From: Frigoribacterium sp. JB110
GTDB taxonomy: Bacteria > Actinomycetota > Actinomycetes > Actinomycetales > Microbacteriaceae
Direction of reading: 5' to 3'
Assembly (NCBI RefSeq): GCF_900163665.1
Contig: NZ_FUIA01000026.1
Coordinates: forward strand, 186,001-250,000
DNA length: 64,000 bases
A program made the position numbers and the translations under genes. Positions 15,026 to 23,104 of this stretch are shown one piece after another (the stretch's first letter is position 1; each line of letters starts with the position of its first letter). Under the pieces are notes generated by a model. It was not told the origin of the DNA and did no database searches. It was given only the letters and a program-made list of their open reading frames with translations.

Positions 15026-17854
15026 ATGTCGGCTCTTCTTCACGCCATCGTCGTCGCTCGCGCGACCGGATCCTCTGCCACGGCCGCGGATCAGCTCCGC
15101 CGCACGCTCGAGGCGACACGCGCCCAGTCCCGCACCCTCGACGCAGTGACGGTCGTCGCCTGTGGGAAGATCCAGGACCTCGAGGAGATCGCGCGCATCG
15201 GCGGTGCGACGAACATCATCAAGGCTCCAGACAGCACGAGCTTCGCCGCAGCAGTGTCGCTCGCCGAGGAGAAGGTTCCCGCCGAGCGGTCGATCTGGCT
15301 GCTGAGCCAGGGCACGGAGCCTGAGCCGGGCGCCGTCGCGGCGCTCGCCGGCGCGCTCGAACGGGGTCCGTCCGTCGCGATCGCCGCACCGAAGCTCGTC
15401 GACGCAGGCGACCCGTCGCGGATCGTCTCGCTCGGTGTCAGCATGACCCGTTTCGGCAGGATGGTGCCGCTCGCGAACGGCGAGATGGATCAGGGCCAGC
15501 ACGATACAGATGATGACGTGCTCGGCGCAGACATCCGAGGCCTGCTGATCCGCGCCGACCAGCGTCAGGCCCTCGTCATCGACGCTGCGCTGGGTGGTGC
15601 CGACGAGGGGCTCGACCTCGGTGTGCGGGCGCGCCTGGCCGGCGGCCGCGTCGCTCTCGCTCCCGCAGCACGAATCGCTGTGACCGTCGGCGGCGAGGGC
15701 GATCTGCCGCGCGGTGCGCTCAGACGCGCCTACGCCGTGCGGACGGCACAGCTGCACCGCAGGCTCGCATACGCACCGGCGCTCGCAGTGCCGCTTCACT
15801 GGCTCCTGCTGCTTCCCCTCGCACTGTGGCGCACCATGGTCGACCTCGTGGCGAAGCGCCCGCGACGTGTGCTCGTGGAGTGGGCGGCAGCATTCACCGT
15901 GCTCGTGCGCTTCGCGAGCATCGCGCGGTCGCGCGGGCGGATCCGACGGTTCCGTTCTGGCGGGTGGTCCCAGGTCGATCCGCTTCGCGCCAGCGCGGCG
16001 CAGCTGCGCGAGCGCTACGACGACGGACACGTCGATCCCGTGCGGGAGCGCGATCTCGGGTTCTTCTCCGGCGGAGGAGCGTGGGCCGTGCTCGGCGGTC
16101 TCGCCGTGAGCGTCGGAGGGTTCTTCTCGCTGCTCGCATGGCCCGCGCTGGGCGGCGGGGCGCTGCTGCCGTTGAGCGACACCGTCGGCGGCCTGTGGCG
16201 CGGGGCGCTGTACGGGCAGAGACCGCTGGGCCTGGACGAAGTGACCGCGGCGGATCCGTTCTCAGCGCTGGTGGCGCTGATCGGATCGATCTGGCCGGTC
16301 GCTCCCTCGTTCATGATGATCGTGCTGTGGATCCTCGCGATTCCGCTGGCCGTGCTCGGCGGCTGGTTCGCCGCCACCCGGGTCTCAGATCGCGCCGGCG
16401 TACGCGTGTTCGTCGGCATCGCCTATGCGCTCGCACCCACGCTGCTCGCCGCGCTCACAGCGGGGCTTCCCGCCGCTGTGCTGACGCATCTGCTGCTGCC
16501 GTGGGCGTTCTTCACAGCGGCCGTCGCGCACCGCTCATGGGGGGCATCGGGCGCCGCCTCGCTGCTCCTGCTCGGCGTGCTCGCGGCTGCGCCGTCGCTC
16601 GCGCCGGCGATCGCCGTCGCCTGGGTCGTTCTGGTGCTCCTCACGATCGTGATGAGGGCTCGCGCCGGCATCGCCCGAGTGATCTGGCTGGTCGTGCCCG
16701 CCGCCGTGTGGTTCGCACCGATCGTCGCGGCACAGCTGGGCAGGGGGACGCCGTTCGCGGCGTTCGCCGACCCCGGGACGACAGCGGCGGGGCACGGCGC
16801 TGCGCGCGACTGGCTGCTCGCTGCCGGTTTCCCGACCGCGGATCCGGCGGGGTGGCTGAGCTTCCTCGGCCCCGACTTCCCCGTCGCGCAGGAGACTCTC
16901 GTCTGGGTCATCGCCCTGTTCGCCGCACCGCTGGCGCTGCTCGCGCTGGCGGCGCCTGCGACGGCCCGTTGGCGCCTCGGCTCCGGCCTCGTGCTGCTCA
17001 CAGTGCTGGGGCTGGCGGGCGCGATCGGCGCGGTCGGTGTGCAGGTCGCCTTCTCCTCGGGAGATCCCGTGGCGCTGTGGCCGGGAACCGCGCTCAGCCT
17101 GGCATGGCTGGGAGCCTGTCTTGCCGCCGCCGTGACCCTCGACGTCGCGCCGCTGCCCGGCCCCGTGCGCGTGCTGGCGGGCTTCGTCGCAGTCGCCTGC
17201 GTCGCGGTGCTCGCCGTTCCCGGCCTCACGGCCGTCGCCCGCGACGACGCGGCGCTCACCAACGGACCGACATCGACCCTGCCTGCGTATGTCGGTGCAG
17301 AGGCAGCAGGAGACGCCGACGTGGGCACCCTCATCATCGCGGCGCGCGATGACGGCTCCGTCGCGGCGCGCGTCGTGTGGGGCGAGAGCGAGACGCTCGG
17401 CGGACAGTCGACGCTCGAGGCGACCGACGTCGTGATCTCCGACGACGATCGCCGCATCGCGGAGCTTACCGGCGACCTCGTCTCAGGCACGAGCGCCGAT
17501 GCGGCGGCCCAGCTCGGCGAATTCGGACTGCGATTCGTGCTGCTCGCGGACGGCGGTGATCTCAGCGATGCCGCTCGCAGCACCAGCCTCGAGGCCGTGA
17601 CGGCGATCGATCAGCGCGACGGCTTCGCGCGGGTCGGACAGACCGCGCGCGGCATGCTCTGGCGTCTCGACGCCGACCCGGAAGCGCGCCAGGGCCTCAC
17701 CACGGCCGAACGCGCCACGGCAGGAGGCGTGCTGACCGCGCAGGCGGCCATCCTGCTGGCGGCGATTCTGCTCTCCGTGCCGACGGGCGCCAGCCGGCGC
17801 GCCGCGCGCGGTATGCCCACAGTGCTCGGGCGCGGATACGAGGAGAAGCGATGA
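15026..17854 (+). CDS. large membrane glycosyltransferase, family 2
   Basis: This 942-residue protein has an N-terminal GT-A-like domain of about 250 residues (ALLHAIVVARATGSS start, WLLSQGTEPEPGAVAALAGA in place of the usual DDD strand, and GADIRGLLIRADQRQALVID). A membrane-embedded part of about 12-14 segments follows from residue 250 to 760, and then an extracytoplasmic region and one final segment near residue 910. The acidic metal-binding DxD is not evident, so catalysis is uncertain. The ATG at 15026 lies 9 nt after TAGGCT (15011-15016), a leaderless-type start. Its stop overlaps the DUF5719 gene (ATGA). The pairing suggests one envelope-glycan machine. The substrate is unknown. Confidence 0.8.
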   Translation: MSALLHAIVVARATGSSATAADQLRRTLEATRAQSRTLDAVTVVACGKIQDLEEIARIGGATNIIKAPDSTSFAAAVSLAEEKVPAERSIWLLSQGTEPEPGAVAALAGALERGPSVAIAAPKLVDAGDPSRIVSLGVSMTRFGRMVPLANGEMDQGQHDTDDDVLGADIRGLLIRADQRQALVIDAALGGADEGLDLGVRARLAGGRVALAPAARIAVTVGGEGDLPRGALRRAYAVRTAQLHRRLAYAPALAVPLHWLLLLPLALWRTMVDLVAKRPRRVLVEWAAAFTVLVRFASIARSRGRIRRFRSGGWSQVDPLRASAAQLRERYDDGHVDPVRERDLGFFSGGGAWAVLGGLAVSVGGFFSLLAWPALGGGALLPLSDTVGGLWRGALYGQRPLGLDEVTAADPFSALVALIGSIWPVAPSFMMIVLWILAIPLAVLGGWFAATRVSDRAGVRVFVGIAYALAPTLLAALTAGLPAAVLTHLLLPWAFFTAAVAHRSWGASGAASLLLLGVLAAAPSLAPAIAVAWVVLVLLTIVMRARAGIARVIWLVVPAAVWFAPIVAAQLGRGTPFAAFADPGTTAAGHGAARDWLLAAGFPTADPAGWLSFLGPDFPVAQETLVWVIALFAAPLALLALAAPATARWRLGSGLVLLTVLGLAGAIGAVGVQVAFSSGDPVALWPGTALSLAWLGACLAAAVTLDVAPLPGPVRVLAGFVAVACVAVLAVPGLTAVARDDAALTNGPTSTLPAYVGAEAAGDADVGTLIIAARDDGSVAARVVWGESETLGGQSTLEATDVVISDDDRRIAELTGDLVSGTSADAAAQLGEFGLRFVLLADGGDLSDAARSTSLEAVTAIDQRDGFARVGQTARGMLWRLDADPEARQGLTTAERATAGGVLTAQAAILLAAILLSVPTGASRRAARGMPTVLGRGYEEKR

Positions 17855-19527
17855 CTGTCGATCGCAACGACGAGAACGCCGGCTCCGCCGAAGACGCGGA
17901 GCCGACAGAGGCGGCATCCGTGCCGGACTCCGGTGAAGAGGGCGGAACGCCAGGAGAACCGGACACTGATCGGGCGGCAACGGAACCCGAGGCCGCTGAC
18001 GGCGGTCCGGACGACGTGACCGAGATCGACCAGAGTGACGAACAGGCCCCGGGCGCTGAAGGCGACGGGGAATCGGATGAGGTCCCGGACGCAGAGGACC
18101 CGCACGCCCCGGAACCGGCGGCCACGGGACCCGTGAACAGCACGGCTCGCCGGCGGCGACGGATGAATCGGGTCAGGGCCGCTGCGGGGGCGGCACTGTC
18201 GCTCGTCGCCGCGGCAGCAGTCGTCGGCGCGACGAGCGTCGAATGGCCGACGTTCGGCGGCGAGTCGGCATCGATCGTCGTCTCGCCGAACGCGGCACCA
18301 GCCGTCGCCTCGTGCAACGGCCCTCTGCTCGCTGTGGGGCGGGACGCAACCGCCGCTGACGAGATCGCCGTCGCCCAGCAGGTCGGCGCCACCGTCGGCA
18401 CATCGGGCGAGGGGGAGCCGACAGTCGAGGACCTCGCAGCCGACGGCGTCTCGGGCGACGCGGATGCGCAGCGGTACGAGCTGGAACCGACAGGCGGCGA
18501 AGCAGAGTCGCTCTCCGTCGCGACCTCGACCGAGATCAGAGCCGACGACATGTCGGGGTTCATGGCGGCCTCCTGTCGGACCGCGGCCATGGAGTCATGG
18601 ATCGTCGGCGGCAGCACGGCCGTCGGAGACACCGATGTGCTGCTGATCGCGAACCCCGGCGGGGTGAACGCGACCGTTCAGCTGACGGTGTTCGGCACGC
18701 AGGGGGAGGCACAACCAGCCGGAGAACCGATTGCGATCCCCGCGATGTCTCAGGTGGTGCTGCCGCTCGCCGGTATCGCCGGCGGTGAGGAGGGGCCCGT
18801 CGTGCGGGTGACGGCGGAGGGCGCACCCGTTCGCGCGGCGCTGCAGTCGACGAGGGTGAGCACGCTCGATCCGGTCGGAGTGGACGCGCAGGACGCCGTC
18901 ACCGCCGGCGAGAGCCAGGTGTTCCCCGGTGTCGCGATCGCCGAAGACGCGGTCGACGCTGACGAGACGCCAGCGTCCGTTCGCCTGCTCGCGCGGGAGG
19001 ACGGTGAGGCGACCGTGACGATCACGGCTCAGGGCGAGAGCAGGCCCTCCTCAACGCTTTCGCTCGAGGTTCAGGCGGATGTGCCTGTGCAGGCCGCTCT
19101 CGACGATCTCGAGCCGGGGCGCTACACCGTCACGGTGTCGGGAGACGTCGGTCCTCTTGTCTCGGCGGTGTGGCAGACGACGGGCCCGAACGGCGATGAG
19201 GATTTCGCATGGCAGACCCCATCGCCCGCAGTCTCCGATCCCGTGACCGTCGCGGTTCCGGACGGCCCGCTCGCACGGGCATATTTGGTGGGCGATGCGG
19301 ACGAGGCCGCGACGGTGACCATCGTCGGCGGAGACGTCGATGAGGAGATCAGACTCGCGGCGGGAGACAGCGCGTACGTGACGCTCGACGCGGACGAGGC
19401 GTACACCCTCGCCTCGGACGGAGGGCCCGTGCACGCCGTCGTCGCGTATCGGGACGGCGGCTCGCTCGCCGCGCTGCCGGTCTGGCCCGACCCGGCCGCC
19501 ATGGACGACGTGACCGTCTTCCCCTGA
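17851..19527 (+). CDS. DUF5719 family membrane-anchored extracytoplasmic protein
   Basis: This 558-residue protein starts with about 95 very acidic, low-complexity residues, then a basic patch (ARRRRRMNRVRA) and one membrane segment at about residues 108-130. The rest is outside the cell. The exported part is made of repeated beta-rich stretches (for example LIANPGGVNATVQLTVFGTQ and later EATVTITAQGESRPSS), compatible with Ig-like or beta-sandwich folds and with no catalytic motif. It is translationally coupled to the membrane glycosyltransferase, and the pair is recalled as common in actinobacteria. It may be an accessory or scaffold for glycan transfer. The function is unknown. Confidence 0.75.
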   Translation: MTVDRNDENAGSAEDAEPTEAASVPDSGEEGGTPGEPDTDRAATEPEAADGGPDDVTEIDQSDEQAPGAEGDGESDEVPDAEDPHAPEPAATGPVNSTARRRRRMNRVRAAAGAALSLVAAAAVVGATSVEWPTFGGESASIVVSPNAAPAVASCNGPLLAVGRDATAADEIAVAQQVGATVGTSGEGEPTVEDLAADGVSGDADAQRYELEPTGGEAESLSVATSTEIRADDMSGFMAASCRTAAMESWIVGGSTAVGDTDVLLIANPGGVNATVQLTVFGTQGEAQPAGEPIAIPAMSQVVLPLAGIAGGEEGPVVRVTAEGAPVRAALQSTRVSTLDPVGVDAQDAVTAGESQVFPGVAIAEDAVDADETPASVRLLAREDGEATVTITAQGESRPSSTLSLEVQADVPVQAALDDLEPGRYTVTVSGDVGPLVSAVWQTTGPNGDEDFAWQTPSPAVSDPVTVAVPDGPLARAYLVGDADEAATVTIVGGDVDEEIRLAAGDSAYVTLDADEAYTLASDGGPVHAVVAYRDGGSLAALPVWPDPAAMDDVTVFP

Positions 19528-19540
19528 TCCGCCCGCAGCG

Positions 19541-19969
19541 TCAGAGAGCGGGGCCGAGATCCCACGGATCACGGCCGAGGTACTCACCGACGGCCCTGAA
19601 GATGATGCCCTCGATGATCAGCCTGCGTTGGAACGCATCGACGCGGTCGAGGCGCTCGAAGCGCTCGATGGGCGTGCGGTAGAGCACGACGCGGTTCTGC
19701 GAGCGGTCGATGCTCCAGCGCGGGACGCCGTCCTGACCGGTCTCAGGCGGGATCCTGCCGATCTCGAAGTGCACGTCGCGCAGTTCGGGCCACGCGCCCC
19801 TGAGGTACTCCACCGTTGAGCCGAGAACGACGTCGAACCGCTCGTATCGCGTGTCGATCGGCGGCAGAGGAGGACGCACGACGGGGCTGCGCCAGACGCG
19901 TCCGTGCCGTCCGTGCCGTGCCGCCCGCGCTCGGGGCGCAGGGCGAGAGAACCGCCCCCAAGTCACCAT
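19541..19969 (-). CDS. zincin-like metallopeptidase-family protein, motif degenerate
   Basis: This 142-residue protein has an Arg-rich start (RAARHGRHGRVWRSP), then the PF06262-type sequence PPIDTRYERFDVVLGSTVEY, FEIGRIPPETG, RVVLYRTPIERF and a last helix RRLIIEGIIFRAVGEYLG. That helix is where the family has HExxH, but only the Glu of IIEGII remains, so zinc-dependent peptidase activity is doubtful. As recalled, the M. tuberculosis relative near whiB2 (Rv3259) is also poorly conserved there. The gene is opposite in strand to its neighbours, 13 bp from the DUF5719 stop. Role unknown. Confidence 0.72.
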   Translation of the reverse strand: MVTWGRFSRPAPRARAARHGRHGRVWRSPVVRPPLPPIDTRYERFDVVLGSTVEYLRGAWPELRDVHFEIGRIPPETGQDGVPRWSIDRSQNRVVLYRTPIERFERLDRVDAFQRRLIIEGIIFRAVGEYLGRDPWDLGPAL

Positions 19970-20032
19970 GCCTCAAGGCTACCCGGCGTGGGGCGGCATG
20001 CGCGGCGGACCTGGGCCGTATGGTGGCACTCG

Positions 20033-20236
20033 ATGGAGAGAATCTGCTCGAAAGTGGCATGCACGCGCGAGGCGGTGTCGACGCTGACCTTCGACTACGA
20101 GGGCCAGATGGCTGCGATCGGTCCGCTCGGCGCAGGAAACGACCCGCACGCACACGACCTCTGCGCGATCCACACGGAGCGCATGAGCGTTCCCACGGGC
20201 TGGACGGTGCTGCGCCACTCGACTCCGTCGCTGTGA
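20033..20236 (+). CDS. DUF3499 family protein
   Basis: This 67-residue protein reads MERICSKVACTREAVSTLTF and has paired cysteines (Cys5, Cys10) and a later Cys in AHDLCAIHTERM that could bind zinc, as in DUF3499 proteins. GPLGAGNDPHAHDLC and VPTGWTVLRHS match the family pattern recalled for the M. tuberculosis homologue next to manB and manA. The ATG at 20033 was preferred to earlier in-frame starts because TATGGT (20019-20024) lies 8 nt upstream, so the message is probably leaderless, and because the family begins here. Function unknown. It is convergent with the RDD gene, with only 8 bp between. Confidence 0.85.
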   Translation: MERICSKVACTREAVSTLTFDYEGQMAAIGPLGAGNDPHAHDLCAIHTERMSVPTGWTVLRHSTPSL

Positions 20237-20244
20237 CGGCAGCC

Positions 20245-21081
20245 TCAGCGCGTGAGTTGAGCGACCCGTTCCGTCTCGAGTGAGAGGGCTCGCAGCTCCC
20301 GCTCGCGCCGCACCGCCGCGATGGCACGCACGACGCTCTCCGGGTCGCCGGCCGGCATAGGGGAGACGAAAGGCGCGAGCTCGCCGGTCAGCTCCGCTGC
20401 GACGCGCGCCCGCGCCGGCGGGAACATGGCGGCCGCCCCTGAGACGAACTGATTCATCCGGCGTCCGACACGATCCGGGACCCGCGCGACGTCGGCGACG
20501 GATGCCCAGCCCTCCATGCCCGGCGGGAGCAACGGCACCACATCTGGCAGCTTCGGAGTGCGGGTGCGTTCGGCGTACGTGCCGGCCGCGAGGTCGCCGA
20601 GCCGCTGTGCGCGGGGCGTGAACATCCCGACGATCACGGCGGCGGAACCGGCGGTCATCACGATCTCGAGTACGCCGAGGATGCCGCGGATGAAAGCGTG
20701 GCGGAACCCGATCGATCCGCCGTCGCTGCGCACGATCCTGGCACCGACCGCGAGCTTGCCGAGACTGCGACCCTTCGTCGCCGTCTCCACCGTGACCGGG
20801 ATGCAGACGAACACGACCACCAGCAGCACGATCGAGGCGATCCTGACGGCCGGGCCGGGGATGACCCCGACGCGCAGCAGCTCGTTGGCCGCCCAGATGA
20901 ACCCGATGTACAGCACGGCGTACGTGACGAGGTCGATGAGCGACCCCGCCGCGCGCAGGACGAGCCCGATCGGCTGCACGTCGAGGGCGACAGCCTCGCC
21001 GGTGAGCACCTCGTCCTCGTGGATCTGCGGCCGTGTTCCCGCGCCGTTCGGGCGCGGGGCGTGTCCATGGGGCGTCGACAT
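20245..21081 (-). CDS. RDD-family membrane protein
   Basis: This 278-residue protein has an N-terminal hydrophilic stretch, then about four hydrophobic segments (residues 40-150) in the RDD domain. The family signature is visible as RAAGSLIDLVTYAVL at the first segment and GRSLGKLAVGARIVRSDGG in the loop. A cytoplasmic C-terminal half of about 110 residues contains helical, Arg/Glu-rich sequence. RDD proteins are often transporters or anchors of unknown substrate, and a few act in Na+/H+ exchange. It is divergent from the SpoIIM-like gene, with start regions that interlock (21081 and 21098). RDD and SpoIIM proteins are commonly neighbours in actinobacteria, which suggests a shared process. 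Confidence 0.88.
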   Translation of the reverse strand: MSTPHGHAPRPNGAGTRPQIHEDEVLTGEAVALDVQPIGLVLRAAGSLIDLVTYAVLYIGFIWAANELLRVGVIPGPAVRIASIVLLVVVFVCIPVTVETATKGRSLGKLAVGARIVRSDGGSIGFRHAFIRGILGVLEIVMTAGSAAVIVGMFTPRAQRLGDLAAGTYAERTRTPKLPDVVPLLPPGMEGWASVADVARVPDRVGRRMNQFVSGAAAMFPPARARVAAELTGELAPFVSPMPAGDPESVVRAIAAVRRERELRALSLETERVAQLTR

Positions 21082-21100
21082 GGATACAGTTAATCAGGTG
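21079..21100. promoter_or_regulatory. interlocked divergent leaderless promoters
   Basis: On the + strand TACAGT (21085-21090) is followed after 7 nt by GTG 21098. On the - strand a TTAACT box (21093-21088) is followed after 6 nt by ATG 21081. Both -10 elements occupy the same dozen bases, so only one polymerase could open this site at a time. Confidence 0.5.
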
Positions 21101-22093
21101 GACCTCGATGCGCTCAGCGCCGCTCGCCGTGACGAGTGGAAGCGGCTGGATGACCTCTCGCGATCGCGCGATCTCGACGGGCCGAGTGTCGACGAGTTCG
21201 TCGCCCGCTACCAGTCGGCATCGGCGGACCTCGCCGACATCAAGACGTCGGCAGGGCGAACGCCGCAGGGCGACCACGTCTCGACGATGCTCTCTCGCGC
21301 CCGACTGCGGCTGACCGGCACGCCGGACAATGTGCTCCGCCAGATCCCGCGGTTCTTCATCAATCAGCTTCCGGCAGCCCTCTACCAGCTGCGGTGGACG
21401 ACGCTCGCCCTCACGCTCGCCTGCATCGGCATCGTGTGGCTCACCAGCGCCTGGATCGTCTCCGATCCGGCACTGGTGGCGACGCTGGGCTCGGAGTACC
21501 AGCTCGAGCAGTACGCGGAGGAGGACTTCGTCGCCTACTACAGCGAGCACAGCGGCGCGATGTTCGGTGCGATGGTGTGGACCAACAACGCCTGGATCGC
21601 CGTGCAGAGCGTGATCTTCGGCATCACGGGCATATGGCCGCTCTACGTGTTCGTGCAGAACGCGGTGGGCCTCGGCACGTCGGCCGCGATCATGTTCGAG
21701 TACGACAGGGGAGCAGACTTCGTCCTCTACATCCTTCCCCACGGGCAGCTCGAGATGACCAGCATCTTCGTCGCCTGCGCCGCAGGGCTGCACATGTTCT
21801 GGGCGTGGGTCGTGCCGGGGCACAGGAGCCGGATGGACGCGCTCGCATCGCAGGGCAGGGCGCTGGCGACCGTCGCGATCGGGCTGGTGCTCTCGCTCGC
21901 GCTTTCCGGCGTCGTCGAGGGATGGGTGACGCGCCAGGAGTGGCCGTGGGCGATCAAGATCGGCATCGGCACGCTCGCGCTCGCGGCGTTCCTCGTCTAC
22001 ATGCTGGTGCTGGGGCGCCGTGCGGCGGCATCCGGCGAATCGGGCGACCTCACGGAGTACGAGGCGGGCACGCCTCGGCTCGTCGCCGGTTGA
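21098..22093 (+). CDS. stage II sporulation protein M (SpoIIM)-like membrane protein
   Basis: This protein of 331 residues begins MDLDALSAARRDEWKRLDDL. A soluble helical N-terminus of about 110 residues is followed by five or six membrane segments. The SpoIIM-type blocks are FGAMVWTNNAWIAVQSVIFG and LYILPHGQLEMTSIFVACAA, where the PHGxxE motif is the family hallmark. GTG 21098 was chosen because TACAGT sits 7 nt upstream. An in-frame ATG at 21080 would lie upstream of the predicted transcription start and is the alternative. In non-sporulating actinobacteria the role is unknown, and it is usually found beside an RDD protein, as here. Confidence 0.86.
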   Translation: MDLDALSAARRDEWKRLDDLSRSRDLDGPSVDEFVARYQSASADLADIKTSAGRTPQGDHVSTMLSRARLRLTGTPDNVLRQIPRFFINQLPAALYQLRWTTLALTLACIGIVWLTSAWIVSDPALVATLGSEYQLEQYAEEDFVAYYSEHSGAMFGAMVWTNNAWIAVQSVIFGITGIWPLYVFVQNAVGLGTSAAIMFEYDRGADFVLYILPHGQLEMTSIFVACAAGLHMFWAWVVPGHRSRMDALASQGRALATVAIGLVLSLALSGVVEGWVTRQEWPWAIKIGIGTLALAAFLVYMLVLGRRAAASGESGDLTEYEAGTPRLVAG

Positions 22094-22110
22094 CTCGCTC
22101 GCGCAGCGCC

Positions 22111-22159
22111 AGCCGAACGGCCCCGCACACCTCGGTTCGGTGTGCGGGGCCGTTCGGCT
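22111..22159. terminator. strong bidirectional terminator hairpin
   Basis: A perfect 21-bp inverted repeat (arms 22111-22131 and 22139-22159, loop TCGGTTC) lies between the convergent SpoIIM-like (ends 22093) and aquaporin (ends 22167) genes. It lacks a long T-tract, but its length and position make a shared terminator very likely. Confidence 0.85.
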
Positions 22160-22166
22160 GGAATCG

Positions 22167-22919
22167 CTACTTCTTCTCGGTGTCGAAGAGCGCGCGGTAG
22201 GAGACGCCGGCGATCAGGGCGCCGACGATGGGGAAGACGAGGAACACCCACAGCTGAACCAGCGCCTCCGGTCCGCCGTAGATCGCCGAGGCGATCGAAC
22301 GCGCCGGGTTCACCGACGTGTTGTCGACCGGGATCGAGATGAGGTGGATGAGGGTCAGCGAGAGACCGATGGCGAGGCCGGCGAACGCTGTGCCGCGCTT
22401 GGCGTGCGTGACGCCGAGGATCACCACGACGAACAGGCCGGTCAGTACGATCTCGATGATGATCGCGGCCGACATGCCGAATCCGCCTGGGGAGTGCTCG
22501 CCCCAGCCGTTGCTCGCGAAGCCGCCGTCCTGCGCGGTCTGCAGCCAGCCGTCAGGGCCGAACAGAGCGACCAGGAAGATGATCGTCGAGGCGATGGCGC
22601 CGCCGACGATCTGCGCGGCGATGTAGCCGCCGACGTCCCTCCACGGCGTGCGGCCGGCAGCGGCGAGCCCGAGCGTCACGGCCGGGTTGAAGTGCCCGCC
22701 GGAGATCGGGCCGAACGCGTATGCGCCGACGACGACGGAGAGGCCGAACGCAAGCGCGACGGCCGTGTAGACGGTGCCGGTGGTTCCGCCGTCGACGAAG
22801 GTGTTCGACGCGAACACCGCGGTTCCCACACCGCCGAGGACGAGCAAGAAGGTGCCGAACGCCTCTGCGGTGAGTTTGGCGGTCGTCGTCGGAACGACAG
22901 CGGTTTCTGACTCGGACAT
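22167..22919 (-). CDS. aqpZ: aquaporin Z / MIP-family channel
   Basis: This 250-residue channel has six membrane segments and both half-helix NPA motifs: HFNPAVT near residue 77 and SVNPARS near residue 205. GGHFNPAVTL and the selectivity-filter context fit a water channel (AqpZ) more than a glycerol facilitator, since the insertion after the second NPA typical of GlpF is missing. A loop of about 30 residues (GPDGWLQTAQDGGFASNGWG) is longer than in E. coli AqpZ. The ATG at 22919 follows AAGGGGGCACC. An extended reading start at 22979 is rejected. The gene stands alone between two hairpin terminators. Confidence 0.93.
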   Translation of the reverse strand: MSESETAVVPTTTAKLTAEAFGTFLLVLGGVGTAVFASNTFVDGGTTGTVYTAVALAFGLSVVVGAYAFGPISGGHFNPAVTLGLAAAGRTPWRDVGGYIAAQIVGGAIASTIIFLVALFGPDGWLQTAQDGGFASNGWGEHSPGGFGMSAAIIIEIVLTGLFVVVILGVTHAKRGTAFAGLAIGLSLTLIHLISIPVDNTSVNPARSIASAIYGGPEALVQLWVFLVFPIVGALIAGVSYRALFDTEKK

Positions 22920-23004
22920 GGTGCCCCCTTCGATGTGGAGTCCGCGGTCTCGCATCGGGATCGCGGATGATCGTGACACGCACGTATCATCCGCATAGTG
23001 GCAG

Positions 23005-23044
23005 AAAAAAGCGGGGCAGGCGGTGCAACCCGCCCACCCCGCTT
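23005..23044 (-). terminator. intrinsic terminator of furA-katA
   Basis: On the - strand, stem AAGCGGGG/CCCCGCTT with inner GGCGG/CCGCC pairing is followed by a run of six T. It sits 61 bp after the katA stop. It is the most canonical intrinsic terminator in the window. Confidence 0.9.
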
Positions 23045-23104
23045 CGGGATCGTTATGTCGAATCGTCGGATTCCGTGCATCCGGATCGGACGACCTGACG
23101 CAGA

